Shown: positions 24,488-33,035, counted from the stretch's first letter. The stretch: 38,898 bases of DNA from Gammaproteobacteria bacterium (GCA_021773295.1 JAJFKI010000099.1:1-38898); one strand, 5' to 3'. The notes: generated by a model not told the origin, from the letters alone. Program-made: numbers and translations.

Positions 24488-25219
24488 TTAGCGCCGCATT
24501 TTATCCAACAGCTCAGGTGTCCATGAGCGTAGACCGAATACGAGTGCTGAACCTTGTAACTCATCAATTGGATGTCCGGCATTCTTTTTATTAAGCTCTG
24601 CGAATAATGTAGCTACTTTATCTAGTTGCTTTTGTAGTTTTGCTTTATCTTCTGTTGTTAGCATACCACTTAAACAACCAAAGACATCACCTTGCTTCGC
24701 GAAGGTATGATTGAAAAAATTGCTTTGGACGTGTTGTTGGAAAAAGGTTTGGATGGGGCCGCGCGGTAACCAGGAGAAGACTGGTGATATTAATAATTTA
24801 ATCCGGTTGTTCGGCAGCAATTCAATGATTTTAATGTGATCTAACTGACCTAGTTTAAGGATTAATTCTTCACGGCTAAGATCGTAATACCCTAGGATAT
24901 CTTCAAAATGCCAATGACCGAGCGCACAAATCGTCACGAGTAATAATTTAGGATCACTGACGATTAAGGTTTCTTGCTCAAGGGTTAAATGATCGATGCG
25001 TTGTTTGGCATTGTCCATTAACCTGAATAAATCCGCTAACTCTAATTCTAAGAAGGCACAAATGCGTTCCAAACGTAGTAATGAAATATTTCCGCTACTA
25101 AACAAGCGCTTAACGCTGGATACAGAAATATCCAGCAATGCCGCCACATCCGTATAAGCCTTGCCGTGTGCCCGTAATTCTCGTTTTAAAACCTTTAATA
25201 ATAAGTCTGATTCGGCCAT
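24488..25219 (-). CDS. HTH (XRE/Cro-type) transcriptional regulator
   Basis: A 243-residue regulator. The N-terminal helix-turn-helix (about 1-60) reads KAYTDVAALLDISVSSVKRLFSSG, followed by ISLLRLERICAFLELELADLF, a Cro/CI-type DNA-binding domain. The C-terminal 170 residues are alpha-helical and carry no recognisable ligand domain. The ATG at 25219 follows GAGGCG; an in-frame TTG earlier overlaps that site. It is divergent from the condensing-enzyme operon with a 122-bp gap containing a candidate promoter and a 7-bp inverted repeat, so it is the obvious candidate to control that operon and itself. Confidence 0.85.
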   Translation of the reverse strand: MAESDLLLKVLKRELRAHGKAYTDVAALLDISVSSVKRLFSSGNISLLRLERICAFLELELADLFRLMDNAKQRIDHLTLEQETLIVSDPKLLLVTICALGHWHFEDILGYYDLSREELILKLGQLDHIKIIELLPNNRIKLLISPVFSWLPRGPIQTFFQQHVQSNFFNHTFAKQGDVFGCLSGMLTTEDKAKLQKQLDKVATLFAELNKKNAGHPIDELQGSALVFGLRSWTPELLDKMRR

Positions 25220-25243
25220 TTTTCGCCTCAAGTATCGTTATTT

Positions 25244-25300
25244 AATACCAATGGTGGTGGATTATAGTTTTTTTCATTATAAGTTGCAACATGTGGTATT
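25244..25300. promoter_or_regulatory. Candidate operator half-sites AATACCA / TGGTATT
   Basis: AATACCA (25244-25250) and its reverse complement TGGTATT (25294-25300) lie in the divergent gap; the second falls in the spacer of the operon promoter. Wide spacing (43 bp) would suit a looping or two-site repressor. This is weak evidence by itself. Confidence 0.25.
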
Positions 25301-25311
25301 GGGCTTATGAT
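25284..25311 (+). promoter_or_regulatory. Sigma-70 promoter of the condensing-enzyme operon
   Basis: TTGCAA (25284-25289), a 16-bp spacer, and TATGAT (25306-25311). A start point near 25318 would leave a leader of about 25 bases with the GAGGTG ribosome-binding site (25330-25335) before the ATG at 25342. Confidence 0.45.
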
Positions 25312-25341
25312 GGCTACATCATGATTAACGAGGTGAAGTAC

Positions 25342-26334
25342 ATGAATAATCAATTTAACTTACTAGGCACAGGGGCTTATCAGCCAAAAACAGTTATCAC
25401 ATCGAGCCATATTGATGAAATGATGGGATACCCCCAAGGCCATACTGAAAAAACAACGGCTGTACGTACACGCCATTACGCAATGAATGAGACTGCGACA
25501 GAGATGGCAGCGCATGCCGTAACACAAGCACTTGAAAAGGCCAAGCTAAGTATTAATGATATCGATTGTATCATCGCTGCCAGCGGTACCATGGAGCAAG
25601 CCATTCCTTGTAATGCAGCATTGCTCCATGGTGCCATGAAGCCAATCAAACCCATTCCAGCGTTCGATATTAATATGACATGCCTTGGCAGCTTAAACGC
25701 GATTCAATTAGCAAGCACCATGCTGAACGCTGGCCAGTACAATACCATTTTGGTGTATGCCAGTGATATAGCCTCCGTTGGGGTTGATTGGAGCAATATT
25801 AAAGTTGCTGGGATTTTTGGGGATGGTGCTGCGGCATTAATTTTAAGTCGTCATCAAGCATCTCGCTCTCAACGCATTATTGCTAGTCTGTTTGAGACAC
25901 ACTCAGAGGGTAAGGATTATTGCAAAATCATCGGTTATGGTACAAAGCACCATCCCAGCAAAAGCCTTGAGAATTATAGTGAAAAATGTCAATTCCAGAT
26001 GCAAGGAAAAGAAGTTTATAAGCTTGCTGCAAGTTTACTGCCATCCTTTGCTAATAAGCTATTGCAACAAGCTCATTTGACCATGGACGATATTGATTGG
26101 GTAGTACCTCACCAAGCCAGCCCTTCTGGATTGAAACACATTCAGAAAAAATTAGGCATATCACCCGATAAACACATCAACATCGTAGCTGATATTGGTA
26201 ATCAAATTTCAGCCTCAATTCTAACGGGTTTAAATTATTTACTGAGCAATCGCCCCGTGAAGCAAGGCGATAAAGTTTTGTTAATTGGCACCGGTGCTGG
26301 CCTCAGCATGGGTGGCATTATTTTGGAGTATTAA
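25342..26334 (+). CDS. 3-oxoacyl-ACP synthase III-like condensing enzyme (KAS III)
   Basis: Decarboxylative or Claisen-type condensation of an acyl thioester. I start at the ATG at 25342 (330 aa) because GAGGTG lies 6 bp upstream; two earlier in-frame ATGs lack one. The thiolase-fold enzyme has the complete KAS III triad: Cys114 in DINMTCLGSLNA, His257 in VPHQAS, and Asn287 in DIGNQISAS. FGDGAAALIL is also present. It is not the housekeeping FabH context (no plsX, fabD or fabG nearby). It opens a five-gene operon and is followed 1 bp later by the SDR gene. Candidate relatives are OleA-like head-to-head condensing enzymes or beta-ketoacyl-ACP primers of secondary pathways. Confidence 0.9.
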   Translation: MNNQFNLLGTGAYQPKTVITSSHIDEMMGYPQGHTEKTTAVRTRHYAMNETATEMAAHAVTQALEKAKLSINDIDCIIAASGTMEQAIPCNAALLHGAMKPIKPIPAFDINMTCLGSLNAIQLASTMLNAGQYNTILVYASDIASVGVDWSNIKVAGIFGDGAAALILSRHQASRSQRIIASLFETHSEGKDYCKIIGYGTKHHPSKSLENYSEKCQFQMQGKEVYKLAASLLPSFANKLLQQAHLTMDDIDWVVPHQASPSGLKHIQKKLGISPDKHINIVADIGNQISASILTGLNYLLSNRPVKQGDKVLLIGTGAGLSMGGIILEY

Positions 26335-26335
26335 T

Positions 26336-27325
26336 ATGAAAATTTTAATAACCGGCGCAACTGGGTTTGTAGGTAAACACCTTGTGAACTTTTTAAAAGA
26401 AAGAGACTTTGACATTATTGCCACTGGGCGCAATGAAGCCGTAGGAGCAACATTGACAGATGACAAGGTAAAGTTTATAGCATTAGATTTAACTGATGCA
26501 GATGCTTTGCAACGCTCAAATATCGACGCTGATATGATTGTGCACTGTGCTGCACTTTCATCAGCATGGGGCAAGAAACAAGACTTTTACCAAAATAATG
26601 TCATAGCCACAAAAAACTTAGTTGCCTTCGCTAACACCACTGGTGTTAAGCGAATCATTCACATATCAAGTAGCAGCGTATATTTTGATTTTAAAAACAA
26701 AAACAATATTAGAGAAGATGCTGCATTACCTAAACATTTTGTCAATGATTATGCTTGGAGTAAATATCTCGCCGAGCAAGTCATTATGAATGAAACAAAA
26801 GATGATGTAGAGAAAATCATTCTACGACCCCGTGGTATTTTTGGTGAAGGCGATACCGCCATCATGCCCCGCCTGTTACAACTTGTGAAGAAAGGTAGCT
26901 TTCCAGTGGTCGACCAAGGCCGATACATTGTTGACATAACTCATGTGGAAAATGTTTGCCAAGCCATTTGGCTTGCCCTCAAAACTGATTGTATTAAACA
27001 TCATTGCTATAACATTACCGATGATGAACCACAAAATTTTTCAGCCTTGATGAGCTCTATGTTCACCGCGATGAAAATGGAAATAAAATTGCGTAACCTT
27101 CCTTACTTTATGCTATACGCAACGGCGACAGTTAGTGAATGGTGGGCAAAGCTTGTTGGCGGCAAAGAGCCAAGACTCACTCGTTATGGGCTCGGCTTAA
27201 TCGCTAAAACTCAAACCTTAGACATTGACCGAGCGAAAGAAGACTTAGATTACAAACCCATTGTTTCAACAACAGAAGGAATGTACCGCTATGCTAACTG
27301 GTATCGAAAAAACGTGGTTGCTTAA
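26336..27325 (+). CDS. NAD(P)-dependent epimerase/dehydratase (extended SDR, 3-beta-HSD-like)
   Basis: Likely reduces or oxidises the keto/hydroxy group of the condensation product. The 329 residues have the extended-SDR cofactor loop GATGFVG (7-13), HCAALSS (70-76), a Ser stretch at 111-114, and the catalytic Tyr139-x3-Lys143 in DYAWSK. They end in the usual substrate-binding C-terminal part. This type includes OleD, which reduces 2-alkyl-3-ketoacids in long-chain olefin synthesis; the KAS III + SDR pairing next door is reminiscent of it. Start ATG at 26336 with GGAG upstream, located within the previous gene's last codons. It overlaps the hydrolase gene by 35 bp. Confidence 0.9.
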   Translation: MKILITGATGFVGKHLVNFLKERDFDIIATGRNEAVGATLTDDKVKFIALDLTDADALQRSNIDADMIVHCAALSSAWGKKQDFYQNNVIATKNLVAFANTTGVKRIIHISSSSVYFDFKNKNNIREDAALPKHFVNDYAWSKYLAEQVIMNETKDDVEKIILRPRGIFGEGDTAIMPRLLQLVKKGSFPVVDQGRYIVDITHVENVCQAIWLALKTDCIKHHCYNITDDEPQNFSALMSSMFTAMKMEIKLRNLPYFMLYATATVSEWWAKLVGGKEPRLTRYGLGLIAKTQTLDIDRAKEDLDYKPIVSTTEGMYRYANWYRKNVVA

Positions 27326-28166
27326 GGTAGGGACTTGTCGGCACCCTGGTAAAATTACAGGTTGTGGCAACTCTTGGAAGGTCAAAACCTTCCCTGCGGT
27401 GGTCGCCTTGATAAAACATCGCCACTTTGGCTATATCCTGTTTGATACGGGTTACAGTGAAGACTTTCATGAAGTAACTACAAGCTTTCCTGAAAAGCTT
27501 TACAGCTGGCTCACACCAGTCTCAATACCACAAGAGCAAGCATTACTAACACAGCTCAATAGGATTGGTCTTAGTGCCGTAGATATACGTTACGTCTTTA
27601 TCTCTCATTTTCATGCGGATCACATTTCTGGTTTAAAACAGTTTAAACAGGCAAAATTTATTTGCTCACATTCTGAATATCAAATTATTAAAAATAGTAG
27701 CCGCTTTGCTGGTGTTAAAAAAGGATTTATGAAAAACCTATTGCCCAGCGATTTTGAACAACGATGTTTTTTTATTGAAAACCAAGAAATAATAACACTC
27801 AACAAAACAATGGAACCCTTTCATTTAGCCTACGATTTGTTTTGCGATAGTAGTTGCATGGCAATAGGATTACCAGGCCATAGTCAGGGACAATTTGGTT
27901 TACGGATTGATACGCCGCTAGTGAATATAAACACAGGTGAAATATCAGCTAAAAAACCGTTGTTTTTCATCGCTGATGCATGCTGGACAATCAATGCCAT
28001 CGATGCCAACAGCATGCCAAGCAAGCTAGCATATATCGTAATGGATAGCGCAATAAATTACAAAAGTTCTATTCAAAAACTGCGACACCTTCGTCAAAAC
28101 AATCCTAGCTTAGAGCTTATACCTTCTCATTGTGAATTAACGTTTGCGAGGCTTAACCATGCTTAA
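27291..28166 (+). CDS. Metallo-beta-lactamase-fold hydrolase (lactonase-like)
   Basis: Predicted dinuclear-zinc hydrolase of a lactone, ester or thioester. With the ATG at 27291 (GAAGGA about 10 bp upstream) it has 291 residues and every ligand: SHFHADH (His106, His108, Asp110, His111), His197 in LPGHSQGQ, Asp229 in IADACW and His280 in PSHCE. The layout is that of the AHL-lactonase-like branch. The start lies inside the SDR gene and its stop overlaps the next start by 8 bp. In the pathway it could open a cyclic or thioester intermediate. A quorum-quenching role is possible but the operon context argues for biosynthesis. Confidence 0.88.
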   Translation: MLTGIEKTWLLKVGTCRHPGKITGCGNSWKVKTFPAVVALIKHRHFGYILFDTGYSEDFHEVTTSFPEKLYSWLTPVSIPQEQALLTQLNRIGLSAVDIRYVFISHFHADHISGLKQFKQAKFICSHSEYQIIKNSSRFAGVKKGFMKNLLPSDFEQRCFFIENQEIITLNKTMEPFHLAYDLFCDSSCMAIGLPGHSQGQFGLRIDTPLVNINTGEISAKKPLFFIADACWTINAIDANSMPSKLAYIVMDSAINYKSSIQKLRHLRQNNPSLELIPSHCELTFARLNHA

Positions 28167-29457
28167 GATGAAATTTTCAATACTCTATCGTTACCTTTAC
28201 TTTCAATTGTTAAAGATGAATAAACATGCCAACTCATCAAGACGAAGAAAAAAGCTATTTAATAAATTAAAGAATAATGTATTATCAATGTCTGATTTTT
28301 ATAAACCACATCTTGATAAACCTTTGTCGGAGTTTCCTATCATTGATAAAAAAAAATATATGAAAAATTTTGACACGATAAATACCTCGCACTTAGAAAA
28401 AGCCGATGTCATGGAATTTGCGCTCAATGCTGAACAACAGCGTTCCTTTGGTAATAACTATAAAGGATTATCTATTGGCCTTTCTTCCGGCACTAGCGGC
28501 AATCGAGGTTTATTCATTACGTCTGATGCAGAAAAAGCGGCGTGGGTTGGATATGTCTTATCACGTGTCTTACCAAGCATCTTAAAACCGCAACGTGTCG
28601 CATTATTTTTGCGCGCCAATAATTCATTGTATGAATCCATGAATAGCAAGCATATAAACTTTCAATTTTTTGACTTGTTTCAACCTTTTTCAACATTACT
28701 AGCAAACCTTAACCAATTCCAGCCCACTGTATTAGTAGCACCTGCAAAAGTATTAGCCATGATTGCCAAGCAGCAAAACTGCTTAATTGATATTAAGCCT
28801 GAAAAAATTATTTCTGCAGCTGAAGTATTAGAAGACTATGACAAAAAATATATAGAGACTGTCTTTACAGGTCCCGTGCATCAACTCTATCAATGTACTG
28901 AAGGATTTTTGGCGCACACTTGTGATGCAGGTAATTTACATTTAAATGAGGATATTGTCTTTATTGAAAAAGAATGGATAGATCGTGACAGTGGTCGATT
29001 CGTTCCTATTATTACCGACATGATGCGAAAAACCCAACCTATTGTACGTTATCGTTTAGATGATATCTTAATTGAAAATAATACCCCCTGCCCTTGCGGT
29101 TCTAATTTTACCAGAATTGATAAAATTGAAGGTCGTTGCGATGATATTTTATATTTCAACAATATGGAGAATAAACGCATCCCCCTTTTTCCTGACTATA
29201 TTCGTCGTGCAATATTGGTTGCATCCTCTCGTATTACTGACTATCGGGTTGAACAGTTGAATCAAAAGTTATTAAGAGTTTCACTGAACCCGCTTACTCA
29301 AGCTGCAATTGATACAATTAAGCACTCATTGAACCGTTTGTTCCGTCAAAAAAATATTGAACAACCTACGCTTGAGTTTCAACTCTACCACCCACCACTG
29401 CCTCATCAAAAGAGTAGGCGTGTACTTAGAAATATAAAAAACGGAGAAAAACGATGA
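28159..29457 (+). CDS. Adenylate-forming enzyme, F390 synthetase/PaaK-like
   Basis: Predicted to activate a carboxylate as acyl-AMP. The 432-residue protein carries the AMP-loop GLSSGTSGNRG (107-117), a CTEG-type segment (YQCTEGFLAHTC) and an RYRLDDIL acidic motif. A Cys-rich PCPCGSNF precedes EGRCDDIL, as in phenylacetate-CoA ligase relatives where that Cys pair may bind metal. It is closest to the small, poorly known family of F390-synthetase-related adenylating proteins. There is no fused carrier domain and no ACP gene nearby, so the acyl-AMP may be passed to CoA, an amine or the following ATP-grasp enzyme. ATG at 28159 (AGG upstream) overlaps the previous stop; the end overlaps the next start by 4 bp. 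Confidence 0.82.
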   Translation: MLKMKFSILYRYLYFQLLKMNKHANSSRRRKKLFNKLKNNVLSMSDFYKPHLDKPLSEFPIIDKKKYMKNFDTINTSHLEKADVMEFALNAEQQRSFGNNYKGLSIGLSSGTSGNRGLFITSDAEKAAWVGYVLSRVLPSILKPQRVALFLRANNSLYESMNSKHINFQFFDLFQPFSTLLANLNQFQPTVLVAPAKVLAMIAKQQNCLIDIKPEKIISAAEVLEDYDKKYIETVFTGPVHQLYQCTEGFLAHTCDAGNLHLNEDIVFIEKEWIDRDSGRFVPIITDMMRKTQPIVRYRLDDILIENNTPCPCGSNFTRIDKIEGRCDDILYFNNMENKRIPLFPDYIRRAILVASSRITDYRVEQLNQKLLRVSLNPLTQAAIDTIKHSLNRLFRQKNIEQPTLEFQLYHPPLPHQKSRRVLRNIKNGEKR

Positions 29458-30605
29458 AAAACTTTTTAATCACCGGGGCCAGAGCACCTGTTGCTCTGGA
29501 CTTAGCAAGAAACCTGCATCATCATGGACACAAGGTTTATGTGGCTGATTCATGGCGATTCCCAATTGCCCGCTACTCAAAATCAGTTACAAAAAGTCTC
29601 AAATACCGTAGCCCACGTTTTAAATTCTTCGAATTTAAGAAGGACTTGATCACGTTTGTTAAACAATACAACATTGATTATGTTGTTCCCACCTGTGAAG
29701 AAGCTTTTTATGTTGCACAAGCAAAACCTTCCCTAAGTTCTTATACAAATGTATTTTGCGACGACGCAGACTTATTAACGAGCTTACACAGCAAACACAA
29801 CGTCATGAATTTGGCCGAGAATTGTAATATAAAGCTACCTCAAACTGAGTTAATTACGGCAAATAATTTATTTACCATCAAACAAAATTTATCGAGTCTC
29901 GTGTTGAAAAAAGAATTCTCGCGCTTCGGCAATGAAGTTTGGACAGAACCAACAGACGCCTTATTAAGCACGATAGCTATCAAACACGAAAACTATATTG
30001 CCCAAGAAAAAATAACTGGCGATGAAATATGTAGTTTTAGCGTCGCGCATCAAGGTCAATTAATGTCTCATGTCGCTTATGTGCCACGTTATCGCCTACC
30101 AAACTCAGCGTCATATTATTTTGATCCCGTAAATCACACTCGCATAAAACAATTTTGCAAATCGATTATCAAAAAATTTAACGTTACTGGTTTTATTAGT
30201 TTTGATTTTATTAACGCAAAAGATGGTACTTATCTGATTGAATGTAATCCCCGCGCTAATAGCGGTTTGCATTTATTAGATAAAACCAATTTCGCAGACA
30301 TTATCATGGGTAATGCTGTGAAACCACAGCTCGAAGTCTCGGCAAAAATGTTGGCTTACGCCATGAAATTTGATGCGCTGCCAAAAGCACTACTTAACAG
30401 GAAAACTGGACAATGGAAAAAAGATTATCATCGTGGGACTAAGGTTGTCTCAACAAAATCAGATCGATACTGGTTTGTGCCGCAATTACTTGCAGCAACG
30501 GAAGTGTTAACACGTGCCCTGTTTAGCAGAGTTGATATAAAAACTATCACAACATTAGACATTGCCTTTGATGGTGTGATGGCGCATGAGTCATCTCATG
30601 CATAA
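29454..30605 (+). CDS. ATP-grasp domain protein (carboxylate-amine ligase type)
   Basis: Predicted ATP-dependent ligase joining a carboxylate to an amine or thiol via acyl phosphate. The 383 residues begin with a Rossmann-like pre-ATP-grasp domain (ITGARAPVALDLARNL), continue with the ATP-binding region (LVLKKEFSRFGNEV, FISFDF) and the Mg-binding motif ECNPRANSG (263-271). A further 110 residues follow of unclear role. The 4-bp overlap ATGA with the adenylating gene shows coupling. It is the last gene of the five-gene operon; a hairpin lies 150 bp downstream. It is not recognisable as a carbamoyl-phosphate, biotin-carboxylase or D-Ala ligase. Confidence 0.85.
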   Translation: MKNFLITGARAPVALDLARNLHHHGHKVYVADSWRFPIARYSKSVTKSLKYRSPRFKFFEFKKDLITFVKQYNIDYVVPTCEEAFYVAQAKPSLSSYTNVFCDDADLLTSLHSKHNVMNLAENCNIKLPQTELITANNLFTIKQNLSSLVLKKEFSRFGNEVWTEPTDALLSTIAIKHENYIAQEKITGDEICSFSVAHQGQLMSHVAYVPRYRLPNSASYYFDPVNHTRIKQFCKSIIKKFNVTGFISFDFINAKDGTYLIECNPRANSGLHLLDKTNFADIIMGNAVKPQLEVSAKMLAYAMKFDALPKALLNRKTGQWKKDYHRGTKVVSTKSDRYWFVPQLLAATEVLTRALFSRVDIKTITTLDIAFDGVMAHESSHA

Positions 30606-30756
30606 TTGTTTGCCGGCAATAAATGCACAATCACTTCATGCAGATTTATAATTGAACTGTTAAGTTCATTCGCAGGTGCTATTTAGCCAATCCCAATGAG
30701 CGCTAAGATGGTGCAATCCAAAGTTAAAATGATGCGTTAAATTCTGACGATATTCT

Positions 30757-30775
30757 GGGGAAGATTCTCTTCCCC
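30757..30775 (+). terminator. Candidate terminator hairpin of the biosynthetic operon
   Basis: GGGGAAGA, loop TTC, TCTTCCCC: perfect 8-bp stem. No clear U-run follows, so termination strength is uncertain. It lies 150 bp after the ATP-grasp stop. Confidence 0.45.
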
Positions 30776-30905
30776 ACTTCCTCTGACTCCTGACTCGAAA
30801 TAATTATATAAATACTAACTATTTGATTTTAATACACTTTTTCTCATAACTAATCATGTTCTCGTTGAAATAGTTTATTTTTTTGTGCTTGTATATGACA
30901 TACCC

Positions 30906-30934
30906 TTGAGAAAACACTAGACAACAGCTAATTT
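30906..30934 (+). promoter_or_regulatory. Promoter of the toxin-antitoxin pair
   Basis: TTGAGA (30906-30911), 17-bp spacer, TAATTT (30929-30934). Downstream, ATATTTA occurs twice (within 30941-30960), possibly antitoxin-binding sites, before the ribosome-binding site TAGGAG. Confidence 0.4.
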
Positions 30935-30983
30935 TAGGGCTATATTTAGGTCATATTTAAACACTAAATTAGGAGCTAACATC

Positions 30984-31235
30984 ATGCAACCACTCTACGC
31001 CAATCAAGCAGCGAGCATCAGTGAACTAAAAAAAAACCCAACAAAAATAATTAATGATGCAAAAGGTTCACCAGTAGCTATACTCAACCATAATTTAGCA
31101 ACGGCTTATTTAATCCCAGCAGAAACCTTTGAAAGACTATTAGAACTTTTAGAAGATGCAAAACTATCTGATCTAGCCTATGATAGATTTTCTGATAAGA
31201 AAAAATGGGTGAAGGTCGGTTTAGATGAACTATGA
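30984..31235 (+). CDS. Antitoxin, Phd/YefM family
   Basis: An 83-residue antitoxin. The N-terminal DNA-binding fold is recognisable (ASISELKKNPTKIINDAKGSPVAILNHN, split here as ASISELKKNP, near 10-19, and PVAILNHN, near 30-37, then AYLIPAETFERLL). The acidic C-terminal half should wrap the toxin. It is translationally coupled to the toxin gene by an 11-bp overlap. Phd-type antitoxins also repress their own operon; repeats in the leader fit this. Confidence 0.88.
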   Translation: MQPLYANQAASISELKKNPTKIINDAKGSPVAILNHNLATAYLIPAETFERLLELLEDAKLSDLAYDRFSDKKKWVKVGLDEL

Positions 31236-31512
31236 ACTATATTTCCATCCAGATGCACTCAAAGAATGGAAAAAATTATCAAGTGATATTAGATCACAAT
31301 TTAAAAAATCGCTGAGCAAACGGTTAAGAAATCCACATATCGCCAGCGCAAGACTCCACGGTAAACTTAAAGCATGCTATAAAATAAAGTTACGCAGTAG
31401 TGGATACCGCCTAATCTACAAAGTTGAAGATGAGAAACTTTATGTTCTTGTGTTAGCTATTGGCAAAAGAGATAAGAATATTGCTTACAAAATCGCGGAA
31501 ACTAGAAAATAA
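31225..31512 (+). CDS. RelE/ParE-superfamily toxin
   Basis: A 95-residue basic protein with the RelE/ParE fold order: YFHPDALKEWKKLSSDI, KLKACYKIKLRSSGYRLIY, then VLVLAIGKRDKNIAY. The 'YRLIYKVED...VLAIGKRDK' ending is that of RelE ribosome-dependent mRNA endonucleases; basic residues for mRNA binding are present. It cleaves mRNA at the ribosomal A site if it follows the family. Its start overlaps the antitoxin end. The pair sits between the biosynthetic operon and the amidases. Confidence 0.9.
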   Translation: MNYELYFHPDALKEWKKLSSDIRSQFKKSLSKRLRNPHIASARLHGKLKACYKIKLRSSGYRLIYKVEDEKLYVLVLAIGKRDKNIAYKIAETRK

Positions 31513-31529
31513 TAACTCATAGATTAGCG

Positions 31530-31552
31530 GTAGTAAGGTATATTATTACTAC
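31530..31552. repeat. Inverted repeat GTAGTAA / TTACTAC
   Basis: Seven-bp arms (31530-31536, 31546-31552) around a 9-base A/T loop containing TATATT, which could be a -10 box. It lies between the toxin stop and the first amidase gene, so it may be an operator or hairpin. Confidence 0.3.
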
Positions 31553-31577
31553 ACGGCAATTTTAAAAAGGAATGACT

Positions 31578-33017
31578 ATGGAACTTGCTCCCTTATCTGC
31601 CTCAGAATTGATTCGCCTCATTCAGGATAAATCGCTTAGCGCCGTTGATGCTGTTAGTTATTTTCTTGAACGAATTGAACAGCATAATCCAAAATACAAT
31701 GCCGTTATATCATTAAATGAACAAGCCATTGCTCAAGCAAAAGCGGCAGATACCGCGTTAAGCCAAGGTAGACGTGTTGGGCCACTGCATGGCTTACCCA
31801 TTACCATCAAGGACAGCTTTAGCACGAAAGGCATTAACACTGCTTGTGGATACCCACCCTTGGCTGACAAGCCCTCAGAGACTGATGCCGACATTGTTAC
31901 TCATTTAAAACATGCGGGTGCCATAATTCTCGGCAAAACCAACGTACCAATGCTTGCCATGGACCTACAAACGGATAACCCTGTCTACGGACGTACGAAT
32001 AACCCCTGGAATAGCGGCTTAACTGCTGGGGGCAGCTCCGGTGGTTCTGCTGTGGCAGTCGCTGCAGGCTTAACGCCCATGTGTTTTGGTAGTGATATCG
32101 GTGGCTCTCTTAGAATCCCTGCACATTTTTGTGGCGTAACGTCTCTAAAACCTACCACTCGACTCGTTAGTACAAACGGTCATATTCCACCATTACCAAA
32201 TGCCTCAATTTATCCCGAACGATTACTATCAACACCAGGGCCTGTTTCCAATCACGTTAGCGATTTGCAATTAGGGTTAAAAATCATTGCAGGCAATACA
32301 CCACTCACCGCTGAGCATCCTGAATACACCTTTAACAACAATTTTGACGTTTCCTTAGGTGAATTAAAAATGGCGTATTGTTCAACGATGGGCGATTTAC
32401 CTATCGAAAAAGAATACCAGGATGTTTTCTCAGGCTTCATAAAAACAATCGCTGATCACACACAGTTAAGTCAAGCATTTCCAAAGGATGTTAATGCAAT
32501 TGACGTCTGGCATACCTATGGTGTTTTATTAGGCGCTGAAGTCGCAGCTGGCATGCCTTATATCATTAGACGCTCATTGATGACAACGCTACGCAGTTTG
32601 CGTGGTAAAGGTAGTGTTTCAAAATCCATTTTAAAAGGCAGCTATACTGGCTTGAGAGGCTTCTTAAAACATATGACGAAGCGGGACGATTTTATAAAAT
32701 CATTTGAAAGTTTTTTTGAAGACTATGATATTCTCATTTGCCCCGTTTGCACCCTAAGTGCCTTCGAACACCAAACATCTGGTAATCCTATTGTGGTAGA
32801 AAATCAAAAACTAGCCTACTACACAGCAACCCTTTCATTTCCAGCAACGTTTAATCTCACAGGCCACCCAGTAGTCACCCTACCCATTGGCTTCACGGCA
32901 TCAAACAAGCCGGTTGGTGTACAGCTTGTTGCAAAGCGCTGGGATGATTGGCGATTAATGGCTATCGCTGAACGAATTGAGACATTAATTGATTTTAAAA
33001 ATACGTTGTTAGTGTAA
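31578..33017 (+). CDS. Amidase-signature hydrolase, copy 1
   Basis: Serine hydrolase of amide bonds. From the ATG at 31578 (AAGGA 7 bp upstream) it has 479 residues. The Ser-cisSer-Lys triad is complete: Lys78 in PITIKDSF, Ser153 in GGSSGGSA, and nucleophile Ser177 in GSDIGGSLRIP; the 75- and 24-residue spacings equal those of fatty acid amide hydrolase. No C-terminal scaffold of GatA and no gatB/gatC nearby, so it is not tRNA amidotransferase. It is followed 18 bp later by a paralogue. Its substrate could be a fatty amide or amino-acid amide. Confidence 0.92.
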   Translation: MELAPLSASELIRLIQDKSLSAVDAVSYFLERIEQHNPKYNAVISLNEQAIAQAKAADTALSQGRRVGPLHGLPITIKDSFSTKGINTACGYPPLADKPSETDADIVTHLKHAGAIILGKTNVPMLAMDLQTDNPVYGRTNNPWNSGLTAGGSSGGSAVAVAAGLTPMCFGSDIGGSLRIPAHFCGVTSLKPTTRLVSTNGHIPPLPNASIYPERLLSTPGPVSNHVSDLQLGLKIIAGNTPLTAEHPEYTFNNNFDVSLGELKMAYCSTMGDLPIEKEYQDVFSGFIKTIADHTQLSQAFPKDVNAIDVWHTYGVLLGAEVAAGMPYIIRRSLMTTLRSLRGKGSVSKSILKGSYTGLRGFLKHMTKRDDFIKSFESFFEDYDILICPVCTLSAFEHQTSGNPIVVENQKLAYYTATLSFPATFNLTGHPVVTLPIGFTASNKPVGVQLVAKRWDDWRLMAIAERIETLIDFKNTLLV

Positions 33018-33035
33018 TATTCGAGGACATTTAAC

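Larger units (their letters stand above)
30606..30983. other. 378-bp intergenic region with hairpins and the toxin-antitoxin promoter
   Basis: No gene seen. It contains a palindrome TTGCCGGCAA just after the ATP-grasp stop, the GGGGAAGA hairpin (30757-30775), an A/T-rich stretch, and the promoter of the antitoxin gene (30906-30934). Confidence 0.6.

Noticed and set aside
27291..28166. Stand-alone quorum-quenching AHL lactonase
   Set aside because: The fold fits, but the gene overlaps both neighbours in a biosynthetic-looking operon, so a pathway role is more likely than signal degradation.
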